64,000 nucleotides of DNA, taken from assembly GCA_964384905.1 (NCBI GenBank), contig CAYLND010000003.1, positions 1-64,000 on the forward strand. The letters are read 5' to 3'. The DNA is from Gp22-AA3 sp964384905 (lineage in GTDB: Bacteria > Acidobacteriota > Polarisedimenticolia > Gp22-AA2). Positions 17,574 through 26,371 of the stretch are shown here, piece after piece (position 1 is the stretch's first letter; each line of letters opens with the position of its first letter). The notes beneath the pieces are model-generated. The model was given only the letters and a program-made list of their open reading frames with translations, ran no database searches and was not told the origin of the DNA. Position numbers and translations under genes: made by a program.

Positions 17574-18097
17574 CACTTCCCTCCCAGCCCGCAATCGGTG
17601 CAGCGGACGGTCGCCGTGCCGCCGTTGCAGGCGACCGGGGCCCTCTCGTCGAGCACCGCGTGCATCGTCTTCTCGCTGCTGATCAATTCCGACAGCATGG
17701 TCCGACCCAGGACCTTCTCCAGAAGCTCCTCGAGCACGCCCCAGAGCGACCGGATGGAGCAGTCGCCCATGTGGGTGCAGACCTTGAGATCTCCGGCATG
17801 CCGCTCGCAGTAAGCCCCGTCGTACAGGCGACCGCCACCGAGCGCCGTGAGGACCTCCCCCACGCTGATCCGGCTGGCGTCGCGGGTCAGGACGTACCCT
17901 CCGGTCCGACCGAGAGTGCTCTTGACCAGCCCCGCTTTGCGCAGGCTGCGGATCAGTTTCGCCACATGCGGGACGGTCAGCCCTTCCTCCCGGGCGATCT
18001 GGCCCAGAGTCAGAGGGTTGCTCCTGCCCCTCCGGGCGTGCAGTGCCATCTGCAGGATGCACCGCAGGCCGTACTCTTCCTGCGACGTGACTTTCAT
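17573..18097 (-). CDS. Rrf2-family regulator, IscR/SufR-like, with Fe-S cysteines
   Basis: A 174-residue Rrf2 protein: winged-helix DNA-binding domain in residues 1-70 (EEYGLRCILQMALHA, GGYVLTR) and a cluster-binding loop with Cys97, Cys107 and Cys113 in YCERHAGDLKVCTHMGDC. These match the three-cysteine pattern of [2Fe-2S] IscR-type regulators. The C-terminal tail has three more cysteines (ACNGG and RCTDCG), which are not usual and may bind a metal or be structural. As first gene of the suf operon it most likely controls its own promoter in response to cluster supply. Whether it is an activator or repressor is not visible. Confidence 0.93.
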
Positions 18098-18126
18098 TTC
18101 CGTAAGACCCTCCGGGTGACGCCGAC

Positions 18127-18155
18127 AGTCTACGAAATGTGTACTTTCATGTCAA
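18127..18155 (-). promoter_or_regulatory. Strong promoter of the rrf2-suf operon with IscR-like half-site
   Basis: On the minus strand: TTGACA (18155-18150), exactly 17 bases, TAGACT (18132-18127). A half-site ATAGTTGAC (18159-18151) overlaps the -35 and fits the E. coli IscR type-1 half-site pattern; the partner half (18136-18144) is imperfect, matching 5 of 9. Autoregulation by the Rrf2 protein is therefore likely. Confidence 0.7.
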
Positions 18156-18156
18156 C

Positions 18157-18162
18157 TATAAT
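18157..18162 (+). promoter_or_regulatory. -10 box TATAAT for the haem gene cluster
   Basis: A full-consensus TATAAT on the plus strand that overlaps the suf operator half-site and nearly abuts the suf -35. No good -35 is seen 16-18 bases upstream, which suggests it needs an activator or is weak alone. The predicted leader to the hemDE start is about 67 bases. Confidence 0.45.
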
Positions 18163-18235
18163 CTGGACCCCGGCCCCGGGCGACGCAAGCCCTATTCGAT
18201 TTGATACGATGGAGTCTCCTGCTTCGAGGGACCGC

Positions 18236-20254
18236 ATGTCCGATACCGCGCAGTCGGTCAAGGGGTTCGGCGGATTGCTCGTCGGAGCCTTCGAGAGCCG
18301 GATGGCCGGGGAAATGGCGCGCCTCATCGAAAGCCACGGCGGCCGCGCCCTGGTCGCCCCGTCGATGCGGGAGATCCGCCTCGCCGAGAACCGCGAGGCC
18401 CTGGACTTCGGCGAGAAGCTCCTGGCCGCGCAGGTCGACATCCTGATCCTGCTGACCGGTGTCGGGTTGCGGACGCTGGTCGACGCCCTGGAGACGCGCC
18501 ATACGCGGGACCGGATCGTGAGCGCCCTTGCCGGCGTGACGCGCGTCTGCCGCGGCCCCAAGCCGGTAGCGGTCGCGAAAGCTCTCGGTCTCGACCCGGG
18601 CATCACCGTTCCGGAGCCGAACACCTGGGTCGAGCTCCTGAGAACACTGGACGAGAAGGCGCCAGTCCGCGGGCGCAGGGTCGCCGTGCAGGAGTACGGC
18701 GTCAGCAACCTCGACCTCCTGCAGGGCCTCAAGGAGCGCGGCGCCGACGTGCTGCGCGTCCCGGTCTATCGCTGGGCCCTGCCGCTCGACCTGACGCCGC
18801 TCCGGCGAGCGCTCGAGGAGATCGCAAGCGGCCGGGTGCCGGTCGTCCTGTTCACCAACGCCAATCAGGTCGAGAACGTCCTGCAGGTCGCCCGGGACGG
18901 CGGGATGGACGAGCGGGTGCGGACCGCCCTGGACCGGGCGGTCGTGGCGTCCGTCGGGCCGGTCGCGAGCGAGAGCCTGCGCAATCATGGCATCGCGGTC
19001 GACCTCGAGCCGCCCCATCCGAAGATGGGGCCCCTGGTGCGCGAGGCGAGTCTTCGCTGCCACGCAATCCTCGAGCGGAAGCGAACCCCCTCAGGTGACG
19101 GATCCGGCAACGGGCCCGGACGCCTCGGCTCCCGGGTCAGCGCGCCCGGCGGCGCCGTTGGCGGCACGATCGCGGCGCCGCGCGCCGCTCCGTCCCGGTC
19201 GTCCGCGCCGGCTCGCGGGATCGACCCGCTCGCGGACAGCCCCTTTCTGCGCGCCTGCCGCAAGGAGCCGGTCGCGACGACGCCGATCTGGCTGATGCGC
19301 CAGGCCGGTCGCTACATGCGCGAGTACCGCCAGATCCGCGGCCGGCGATCGTTCCTCGAGATCTGCCGCGACCCCGACCTGGTGACGCAGATCACCCTCT
19401 ATGCCGTCGAACGCCTCGAGGTCGACGCCGCCATCATCTTCGCCGACCTCCTGCTGCCGGTCCAGGGCACCGGATTGACCCTCGCCTATCCCAAGGGAGG
19501 AGGCCCCTCGATCGAGCCGCCGATCCGGACGCCGGAGGACATCGACCGCCTGCGCGAGCCCGATCTCCAGGAGAGCGTCGGCTACGTCTTCGAGGCCATC
19601 CGACGGACCCGTCGGGCGCTCCCTCCGGCCATACCCCTGCTGGGCTTCGCGGGCGCCCCGTTCACCATGGCGTCCTACATGATCGAGGGCGGCGGCTCGA
19701 CGCATTACACGAAGACCAAGTCGTTCTTCATGAAGGACGCCGGCGCCTGGCACGCGCTCCTGGAGACGATCTCCCGCATCACGATCGACTATCTGCGGGG
19801 CCAGATCGCCGCTGGGGCACAGGCGGTCCAGGTCTTCGACACCTGGGTCGGCTGTCTCGGTCCAGCCGATTACCGCGAATTCGTTCTGCCGCACACCCGG
19901 CGGGTCATCCAGGCGCTGCCGCCCGGCACGCCGGTCGTTCATTTCGGCACCCAGACCGGCAGCCTGCTGCCTCTCCTGAGGGAGGCGGGGGGCGACGTCA
20001 TCGGGCTCGACTGGCGCGTCGACCTGCCCTCGGCGTGGGACGGCCTGGGGGACGTCGCCGTGCAGGGGAATCTCGATCCGACCGTCCTGTTCGCGGCGCG
20101 TCACGAGGTGCGCCGCCGCGCCCACGATCTTCTGGGGCGGGTCGCGGGGCGCGCGGGACACATCTTCAACCTCGGACACGGGATCCTTCCGCACACTCCC
20201 CTCGACAACGTGCTGGCGCTGGTGGACGCGGTGCACGAGCGCGGCGGGGCCTGA
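18236..20254 (+). CDS. HemD-HemE fusion: uroporphyrinogen-III synthase plus uroporphyrinogen decarboxylase
   Basis: A single 672-residue frame. Residues about 8-270 are a HemD-like uroporphyrinogen-III synthase (GLLVGAFESRMAGEMARLI, VFLFTNANQVENV-like segment, VASVGPVASESL). A Gly/Pro/Ser/Ala-rich linker covers about 275-320. Residues about 325-672 are a complete HemE with the N-terminal signature TPIWLMRQAGRYMREYR, FADLLLPV, GFAGAPFTMASYMIEGG and HFGTQTGSLLP. The two steps are consecutive in tetrapyrrole synthesis, so the fusion could channel the unstable intermediate. The ATG at 18236 follows GAGG by 6 bases; an ATG at 18209 would add nine residues. Next genes are hemH and hemY. Confidence 0.9.
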   Translation: MSDTAQSVKGFGGLLVGAFESRMAGEMARLIESHGGRALVAPSMREIRLAENREALDFGEKLLAAQVDILILLTGVGLRTLVDALETRHTRDRIVSALAGVTRVCRGPKPVAVAKALGLDPGITVPEPNTWVELLRTLDEKAPVRGRRVAVQEYGVSNLDLLQGLKERGADVLRVPVYRWALPLDLTPLRRALEEIASGRVPVVLFTNANQVENVLQVARDGGMDERVRTALDRAVVASVGPVASESLRNHGIAVDLEPPHPKMGPLVREASLRCHAILERKRTPSGDGSGNGPGRLGSRVSAPGGAVGGTIAAPRAAPSRSSAPARGIDPLADSPFLRACRKEPVATTPIWLMRQAGRYMREYRQIRGRRSFLEICRDPDLVTQITLYAVERLEVDAAIIFADLLLPVQGTGLTLAYPKGGGPSIEPPIRTPEDIDRLREPDLQESVGYVFEAIRRTRRALPPAIPLLGFAGAPFTMASYMIEGGGSTHYTKTKSFFMKDAGAWHALLETISRITIDYLRGQIAAGAQAVQVFDTWVGCLGPADYREFVLPHTRRVIQALPPGTPVVHFGTQTGSLLPLLREAGGDVIGLDWRVDLPSAWDGLGDVAVQGNLDPTVLFAARHEVRRRAHDLLGRVAGRAGHIFNLGHGILPHTPLDNVLALVDAVHERGGA

Positions 20255-20256
20255 GC

Positions 20257-21192
20257 ATGCCTCCGGTGGAGCACGATGCGGTCCTGCTGCTGGCGTTCGG
20301 CGGACCGACGAAGCGGATGGAGGTCCGTCCCTTTCTCGACAACGTCCTGCGCGGCCGGCCGATCCCGAAGGAGCGCTACGAGGAGGTGGTCCGACACTAC
20401 GAGGAGGTCGGCGGCGTCTCGCCGATCAACCGTCTCACTCTGGCCCAGGCCGCGGCCCTGCGCGACCGGCTCGACTCCGAGGGTCCGCGGATTCCCGTCT
20501 ACGTCGGCATGCGCCACTGGGAGCCGTACGTGGCTCAGACGCTCGAGACCATGGTACGCGAGGGTCGGCGTCGCGCCGTCGGTCTGGTCCTGGCGGCGCA
20601 TCGCTGCGCGGCGTCCTGGGAGGCGTACCTCCGCGCCGTGTCCGATGCCCGCTCGAGACTGGGCGAAGCGGCGCCTCCGGTCGACTACGTGGCGCCATGG
20701 TCCGACCATCCCGGATTCATCGAGGCGGCCGCGGCGCGCACCTCCGACGCGTTGCAGGCGGTCCCCGCGCGCCGGCGCGGCGCGGCCGAGGTCGTGTTCA
20801 CCGCCCACAGCGTCCCCGTGGAGATGTCGCGTCGCGCGTCGTACGCCGAGAGCATCGCGCGATCCGCCCGCCTGGTCGGAGAGCGGCTGGGGTTGGTCTC
20901 CTGGTCCCTGGCCTACACGAGCCGCAGCGGACATCCGGCGGACCCGTGGCTCGAGCCGGACATCGCAGACGCGCTGCGCGCGCTGCGGCATCGCGCGGTG
21001 CGCGACGTGGTGGTCTCTCCGATCGGGTTCGTCAGCGACCACGTCGAGGTCCTCTACGATCTCGACATCGCGGCCCGGCGCGTCGCGGATGAGATCGGGA
21101 TCGGCTTCGTTCGCGCCGGAACCGCCGGGGATCACCCGGCGTTCACGCAAATGATGCTCGACCTCGTCCGCGACGTAATCGACGGCCGGTGA
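20257..21192 (+). CDS. hemH: Ferrochelatase (protoporphyrin or coproporphyrin type)
   Basis: A 311-residue ferrochelatase. The catalytic histidine is in FTAHSVPVEM and the conserved acid in SPIGFVSDHVEVLYDLD; the opening AVLLLAFGGP and the GGVSPIN segment are typical. No C-terminal cysteine cluster is present. In this lineage it may insert iron into coproporphyrin III or protoporphyrin IX; sequence alone does not decide. It starts 2 bases after the hemDE stop and its stop overlaps the hemY GTG. The usual PH..S motif is altered to LAAHRCAASWEAY. Confidence 0.92.
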   Translation: MPPVEHDAVLLLAFGGPTKRMEVRPFLDNVLRGRPIPKERYEEVVRHYEEVGGVSPINRLTLAQAAALRDRLDSEGPRIPVYVGMRHWEPYVAQTLETMVREGRRRAVGLVLAAHRCAASWEAYLRAVSDARSRLGEAAPPVDYVAPWSDHPGFIEAAAARTSDALQAVPARRRGAAEVVFTAHSVPVEMSRRASYAESIARSARLVGERLGLVSWSLAYTSRSGHPADPWLEPDIADALRALRHRAVRDVVVSPIGFVSDHVEVLYDLDIAARRVADEIGIGFVRAGTAGDHPAFTQMMLDLVRDVIDGR

Positions 21193-22640
21193 CGGCGGCG
21201 TCGCCGGTGACCGGCGGGCGCTTCAGGGTGGCGATCGCCGGCGCCGGCGTCGCCGGACTCGCCTGCGCCCATCGCCTGATGTCCCTGGCGCGGGAGAGCG
21301 GGCTGCCGCTCGATCTCACCCTCCTCGAGGCGGCGCTGCGTCCCGGGGGGGTGATCCGGACCGAGCGCATCGAGGGCTGCATTGTCGAGGGCGGCCCCGA
21401 CTGCTTCGTCTCCGACAGACCGTGGGGGATCGACCTGTGCCGCCGCGCCGGCCTGGCGGGCGAGATCGTGGGCACGAACGCGGCGCATCGGCGCTCGTTC
21501 GTCTGTGTGCGCGGCCGACTGCTGCCGATCCCTGAAGGGTACCAGCTCCTGGCGCCCGGGCGTCTGCTGACGTTCGCGGCGACGCGGATCCTGAGTCCTG
21601 GAGGCAAGGCGCGCGCCTTCTGCGACCTGTTCCTTCCGCGCGGGCGGCCCGGCGCGGACGAGAGCCTGGCGTCGTTCGTCCGGCGGCGATTCGGCCGCCA
21701 GACCCTGGAGCGTCTGGCCCAGCCGCTCCTGGCGGGCATCTACAACGCCGACCCCGAGACGCTGAGCCTGCGCGCAACGATGCCGCGCTTCCTCGATCTG
21801 GAGCAGACGCACCGCAGCGTGATTCTCGGGCTGCTGCGCGCCCGCCGGGACGCCCCGGCCACGTCGCGCGCGGGCGTGAGCGGAGCGCGCTACTCCCTGT
21901 TCGTGACTCTCAGGAGCGGCCTGCAGGCGCTCACCGACCGGCTGGCCGCCGATCTCCCGACCGGGGCCCTGCGCCTGGGAGCCCGCGTGGTCGGCATCGA
22001 GACCGCGACCCCGTCGGGTTTCAGGGTGGCGATCGATCGGGGCCCGTCGATCGAGGCCGACGCCCTGGTGCTCGCCATGCCGGCAGGCGCCGCCGCTCCT
22101 CTGCTGCGAGCGCTCGATGGCCCTCTGGCCGATCGATTGGCCGCGGTGCCCTACGGCAGCGCGGTGACCGTCAACCTGGCGTATCGCCGAAGCGACGTCG
22201 CCCATCCGCTCGACGGGTTCGGATTCGTCGTCCCTCGCGGAGAGGGTCGTCGTCTCGTCGCCTGCTCGTTCTCGAGCGTCAAGTTCCCCGGGCGCGCGCC
22301 GGAGGGGATCGTCCTGCTGCGCGCGTTCCTGGACGGCTCGACCGACGCTGCGACCGACCTGCCCGAACGGATCGCCGAGGAGGACCTGCGCGCCGTTCTC
22401 GGAATCACCGCCGCTCCCCTGTTCGCCCGCGCCTACGTCCACCGGAGCGCCATGGCGCAGTACGAGCTGGGGCACCTGGACCGGGTGGCGGCGATCGAGG
22501 AGCGTCTCGCGGCGAGCCCGGGCCTGGCGCTGGCCGGCAACGGCCTCCGGGGCGTCGGGATCCCCGACTGCGTGCGCAGCGGGGAGCTCGCCGCCGAGCG
22601 GGTGGTGTCCCGGGCCGCGGTGATATCCTTGGCGCGATGA
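21189..22640 (+). CDS. hemY: FAD-dependent protoporphyrinogen/coproporphyrinogen oxidase
   Basis: A 483-residue flavoprotein of the HemY (PgoX/CgoX) type. The FAD fingerprint VAIAGAGVAGLACAHRL is near residue 10-27, followed by LEAALRPGGVIRT and GPDCFVSDRP; the C-terminus has the second FAD segment LALAGNGLRGVGIPDCVRSG. It would oxidise the porphyrinogen before iron insertion. The GTG start overlaps the hemH TGA. Order hemE-hemH-hemY is the same as in the classical hemEHY operon of Firmicutes. Confidence 0.92.
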   Translation: MTAASPVTGGRFRVAIAGAGVAGLACAHRLMSLARESGLPLDLTLLEAALRPGGVIRTERIEGCIVEGGPDCFVSDRPWGIDLCRRAGLAGEIVGTNAAHRRSFVCVRGRLLPIPEGYQLLAPGRLLTFAATRILSPGGKARAFCDLFLPRGRPGADESLASFVRRRFGRQTLERLAQPLLAGIYNADPETLSLRATMPRFLDLEQTHRSVILGLLRARRDAPATSRAGVSGARYSLFVTLRSGLQALTDRLAADLPTGALRLGARVVGIETATPSGFRVAIDRGPSIEADALVLAMPAGAAAPLLRALDGPLADRLAAVPYGSAVTVNLAYRRSDVAHPLDGFGFVVPRGEGRRLVACSFSSVKFPGRAPEGIVLLRAFLDGSTDAATDLPERIAEEDLRAVLGITAAPLFARAYVHRSAMAQYELGHLDRVAAIEERLAASPGLALAGNGLRGVGIPDCVRSGELAAERVVSRAAVISLAR

Positions 22641-23500
22641 GATCCGGCCGGTCCCGGAGTCGAGCGCCCCGCTGCTGGGCGCTCGGATGCATGGTGCTTG
22701 CGGTCGCGACGAGATCGGTGCCCGCCGCCCTGCGCGATTCCTGGATTCTCCCCGACCGCTCGTCCCCGGGGCAGGGTGAGACGGTCGCGCTCGCGCTGCA
22801 CGGCGGCGCGACCTTCCCGGGTCCCGTGCTCGACTGGCGGCACGTCGCGACGCGCGAGCTCTTCCTGGTCGATGCCGCGGGGCGGCTCGATCTCCTGGAG
22901 CGCGTCCACGCAGGCAACCCGCCGGCGCCACGGATCGCCCTGCGGTCGCCCGGCACGACGGTCGTGGCCCTCGTGAGCGAGCCGGTCTATACCGTGATTC
23001 CGGCGCGCGAATTCCAGGGGCGACTGAAGATCGAGGGACACGAGGACATCCTGGCGATGAGAAGGACCACCCAGAGCACGGCGACGCCTGGCCGGGAGCG
23101 TTCCCGGGACTACCTGAAGACGCTCCTGAACGCCGCCGGCGCTCCGTCGGATACCGCTCTCGCGAACCTCAACCTGGTGATCGAGATCATCCCCGAGACC
23201 CAGCCGGCGGCGGTGCGCCCGGGCGGATCGCTGCCGGTCACCGTCCTGTTCGAGGGCATGCCGTACTCCGGCGGCCTCCTGTGCGCCACGCACGCCGGGC
23301 TCGCCGCCGCGGCCGGACCCTACGCCTGGTGCGGCCGCCTGGACGCGCACGGGCATGCGTCCGTGCCGATCGCGACGCCCGGCTGGCAGCTGTTGAGGAC
23401 CACGCGGATGCGCGCCCTCGCGGGCGACGACCGGGCGGAGTGGGTGTCGTACCGGTCGGCCCTCACCTTCGAAGTGCCCACCGACAGGAGCCCGCGATGA
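22637..23500 (+). CDS. Exported DUF4198-like protein
   Basis: A 287-residue protein with an N-terminal hydrophobic segment (about residues 12-31) and Ala-rich cleavage region. The body resembles DUF4198 proteins: beta-rich, with DSWILPDRSSPGQGETV near the start, EFQGRLKIEGHEDIL in the middle, and AAVRPGGSLPVTVLFEG, which looks like a carboxypeptidase-regulatory or transthyretin-like fold. Related proteins are sometimes linked with metal uptake, but no metal site is obvious here. The ATG overlaps the hemY stop (ATGA), so it is part of the operon. Function unknown. Confidence 0.7.
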   Translation: MRSGRSRSRAPRCWALGCMVLAVATRSVPAALRDSWILPDRSSPGQGETVALALHGGATFPGPVLDWRHVATRELFLVDAAGRLDLLERVHAGNPPAPRIALRSPGTTVVALVSEPVYTVIPAREFQGRLKIEGHEDILAMRRTTQSTATPGRERSRDYLKTLLNAAGAPSDTALANLNLVIEIIPETQPAAVRPGGSLPVTVLFEGMPYSGGLLCATHAGLAAAAGPYAWCGRLDAHGHASVPIATPGWQLLRTTRMRALAGDDRAEWVSYRSALTFEVPTDRSPR

Positions 23501-23940
23501 AGATCGCCGTCGGATGCGACCATGCCGGCTTTGCGCTGAAGGAGATCCTCGCACGCATGCTGCGCGACGAAGGGCACGCGGTGACCGACCTGACCCCGGT
23601 CCTCGAGCCGCAGGACGACTATCCCGACTCGGCCGCCGCCGTCGGGCGTGCCGTGGCTTCCGGCGCGGCGGAACGCGGACTCCTGGTGTGCGGCAGCGGC
23701 GTCGGGGCCTCGGTCGCCGCCAACAAGATAGGCGGCGTGCGCGCGGGGCTCTGCCACGACACCTACAGCGCCCGGCAGGGGGTGGAGCACGACGACATCA
23801 ACGTCCTCTGCCTCGGCGCCCGGGTCATCGGCGACATGGTGGCGCGCGAACTGGTGGGCGCCTTCCTGTCGGCCCGCTTCAGCGGCGAGGACAGGCACCT
23901 CCGCCGCCTGCGCAAGACGCTGGATCTCGAGAAAGGATGA
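23497..23940 (+). CDS. rpiB: Ribose-5-phosphate isomerase B
   Basis: A 147-residue RpiB/LacAB protein: IAVGCDHAGFALKE at the N-terminus, CGSGVGASVAANKI with the active-site cysteine, and RAGLCHDTYSARQGVEHDDINVLCLGAR. It interconverts ribose-5-phosphate and ribulose-5-phosphate. Start overlaps the DUF4198 stop (ATGA). It forms a block with gnd and zwf, i.e. the oxidative pentose phosphate pathway plus its isomerase. Confidence 0.95.
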   Translation: MKIAVGCDHAGFALKEILARMLRDEGHAVTDLTPVLEPQDDYPDSAAAVGRAVASGAAERGLLVCGSGVGASVAANKIGGVRAGLCHDTYSARQGVEHDDINVLCLGARVIGDMVARELVGAFLSARFSGEDRHLRRLRKTLDLEKG

Positions 23941-23945
23941 CGCCG

Positions 23946-24857
23946 ATGGAGCTGGGTCTGGTCGGGCTGGGCCGCATGGGCGGCAACATGGCGCGGCGCT
24001 GGATGCGCGCGGGCCACCGCGTGACGGGTTACGCGCGCAGCACCGCGACGCTCGACGCGCTCGGCGGCGAGGGCCTGACCGGGGCGTCCTCCCTCGAGGA
24101 TCTGGTGGCCCGGCTGCGACCGCCGCGGGCGGTTTGGCTGATGCTTCCGGCCGGCGCCCCGACCGAGGAGGCCGTCACGCGTCTCGGGGTGCTGCTGCAG
24201 CCGGGCGATGTCCTGCTCGATGGCGGGAACACCTATTACAAGGACGACCAGCGACGCGCCGCCGCGCTGACGGCGCGCGGTGTCCACTATCTCGATCAGG
24301 GAACCAGCGGGGGCATCTGGGGTCTTCAGGAAGGGTACTGCCTGATGCTCGGCGGTCCGCCGGAGATCGTGGAACGTCTCCGGCCTGTCTTCGAGGCGCT
24401 GGCGCCGGCACCCGACCGCGGCTGGGGCCGGGTGGGGCCGGTCGGAGCCGGCCATTTCGTCAAGATGATCCACAACGGGATCGAGTACGGAATGATGCAA
24501 TCGATCGCCGAGGGCTTCGCCCTCCTCGACGCGAAGAAGGATTTCACCCTGGACCTGCACCAGGTCGCGGCGATCTGGCAGAACGGCAGCGTGGTCCGCT
24601 CGTGGCTCCTCGATCTCGTGGCGCGGGCGCTCCGGGATCGGCCGGGCCTGGAGGGAATCGAGGCGTACGTCGATGACTCGGGTGAGGGACGCTGGACCGT
24701 TCAGGAATCGCTCGACGGCGCCGTTCCCGCTCCGGTCATCGCGCTGTCCCTCATGGCCCGCTTCCGCAGCCGGCAGACCGAGTCGTTCGCCGACCGGCTC
24801 CTGGCGGCCATGCGCCAGCAGTTCGGCGGTCACGCGATCAAGAGGTCTCCCTCGTGA
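23946..24857 (+). CDS. gnd: 6-phosphogluconate dehydrogenase, short decarboxylating type
   Basis: A 303-residue protein of the short (YqeC/GntZ-like) 6-phosphogluconate dehydrogenase class. The Rossmann motif is LGLVGLGRMGGNMARRW; the catalytic parts are DQGTSGGIWGLQEGYC and KMIHNGIEYGMMQ. These short enzymes usually prefer NAD. The ATG at 23946 is favoured because AAAGGA lies 8 bases upstream and the family begins MELGLVGLGRMG; another ATG at 23937 overlaps the rpiB stop. The product ribulose-5-phosphate feeds RpiB. Confidence 0.93.
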   Translation: MELGLVGLGRMGGNMARRWMRAGHRVTGYARSTATLDALGGEGLTGASSLEDLVARLRPPRAVWLMLPAGAPTEEAVTRLGVLLQPGDVLLDGGNTYYKDDQRRAAALTARGVHYLDQGTSGGIWGLQEGYCLMLGGPPEIVERLRPVFEALAPAPDRGWGRVGPVGAGHFVKMIHNGIEYGMMQSIAEGFALLDAKKDFTLDLHQVAAIWQNGSVVRSWLLDLVARALRDRPGLEGIEAYVDDSGEGRWTVQESLDGAVPAPVIALSLMARFRSRQTESFADRLLAAMRQQFGGHAIKRSPS

Positions 24858-26368
24858 CAATCCGTGGCGCCGGGCCGTCGGCGCCCACGCTGGTTATTTT
24901 CGGCGCCACCGGGAGCCTCGCCACCAGCAAGCTGGTTCCCGCCCTGTTCAGCCTGCACCGCAAGGGACGGCTCAGGGCCGGCACGCGCGTCCTGGGCGTG
25001 GCGCGACGCGAGCTGGGCGACGACCGATTCCGCGACCTGCTCGAGGCGGGCCTGAAGGCCTCGGGCGCCCCGCTGGAGCAAGCATCATGGCGCGAGTTCG
25101 CGCGGCGCGTCCGCTACGCTCACGGCGATGTCACCAGTGGCGCGGGGCTGGCGGCCGTGGTCGATGCGCTCGGGGACGGGAGCGCCGACGCGGGGCGGCT
25201 CGACTATCTGGCGCTGGCGCCGTGGCTCTACCCCAAGGCGATCGACGGGATGCTCCAGGCCGGTCTCGCCGGCCGGAGCGCCGCGGGCCGCGGGTGGCGG
25301 CGGGTCGTGGTCGAGAAGCCGTTCGGCGACGACCTCGCCTCGGCACGCGCCCTCAACCAGAAGCTGCTGTCCGCCTTCGACGAATCGCAGGTGTTCCGCA
25401 TCGATCACTACCTGGGCAAGGAAACGATACAGAACATCCTGGTGTTCCGATTCGCCAACATCGCGTTCGAGCCTCTGTGGAACAGGAACCTGATCGATCA
25501 CGTGCAGATCACGGTCGCCGAATCGAAGCGCGTGGACGATCGGGGCGCGTACTATGACGGCGCCGGCGTGCTGCGCGACATGTTCCAGAACCACCTGATG
25601 CAGCTCCTCTGCCTCGTCGCCATGGAGGCACCCAGCCGCTTCGAGGCCGACGCTCTCCGCAGCGAGAAGGTGAAGCTCCTCGACTCGGTCCGAAGGATTG
25701 ACATGAAGGAGGCCTCCCGTGACATGGTGGTCGGGCAGTACGACGGCTACCGTCTCGAGCCGGGGGTCCGCAGGGATTCGCGCACGCCGACGTACGCGGC
25801 GGTGCGACTGTTCGTGGACTCCTGGAGATGGCAGGGGATCCCGTTCTATCTGCGCTCGGGCAAGGGGCTGGGAAGCCGGGTGACCGAAATCGTCGTACAG
25901 TGCACGGCCCCGCCGCACAACATGTTCGAGCTCCCCGAAGGGCAGACCCTCCAGGGGAACCGCATCAGTCTCGGCATCCAGCCCGACGAGGGTGTGCACA
26001 TCCGCTTCGAGACCAAGGTGCCGGATCGCGGCATGGAGGTGCGCTCGTCCTCGCTCGTGTTCCACTTCGCCGACCAGGCGACGGCCGCGCCGCCCGAGGC
26101 GTACGAGCGGCTGCTCCTCGACGCCCTGGCGGGGGACGCTTCGCTGTTCATGCGCGAGGACGAGATCGAGCGGGCCTGGTCGATCATCGATCCGCTGACG
26201 CGAGCGCAGGAGGACCCCTCCGCGCCGCCTCCGGCGACCTATCCCGTCGGCTCGTGGGGTCCGGTGGCGGCCGAGCCGTTCATCGCGCGCGACGGCCGGG
26301 CCTGGACCCTGGACACGGTCTCCGAGGTCGCCTCCCGGTCTGGAGGAACAGTCGATCGGTCTTTGTGA
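24854..26368 (+). CDS. zwf: Glucose-6-phosphate 1-dehydrogenase
   Basis: A 504-residue G6PD. The substrate and catalytic motif RIDHYLGKET is intact (catalytic His in the following helix region and Lys in YLGKE). The usual nucleotide-binding GATGDLxxRKL is changed to GATGSLATSKL, so cofactor preference may be unusual. GTG start overlaps the gnd stop. It completes a zwf-gnd-rpiB set for making NADPH or NADH and pentoses, cotranscribed with haem genes. A 6-phosphogluconolactonase gene is not seen in the window. Confidence 0.94.
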   Translation: MTIRGAGPSAPTLVIFGATGSLATSKLVPALFSLHRKGRLRAGTRVLGVARRELGDDRFRDLLEAGLKASGAPLEQASWREFARRVRYAHGDVTSGAGLAAVVDALGDGSADAGRLDYLALAPWLYPKAIDGMLQAGLAGRSAAGRGWRRVVVEKPFGDDLASARALNQKLLSAFDESQVFRIDHYLGKETIQNILVFRFANIAFEPLWNRNLIDHVQITVAESKRVDDRGAYYDGAGVLRDMFQNHLMQLLCLVAMEAPSRFEADALRSEKVKLLDSVRRIDMKEASRDMVVGQYDGYRLEPGVRRDSRTPTYAAVRLFVDSWRWQGIPFYLRSGKGLGSRVTEIVVQCTAPPHNMFELPEGQTLQGNRISLGIQPDEGVHIRFETKVPDRGMEVRSSSLVFHFADQATAAPPEAYERLLLDALAGDASLFMREDEIERAWSIIDPLTRAQEDPSAPPPATYPVGSWGPVAAEPFIARDGRAWTLDTVSEVASRSGGTVDRSL

Positions 26369-26371
26369 CGC

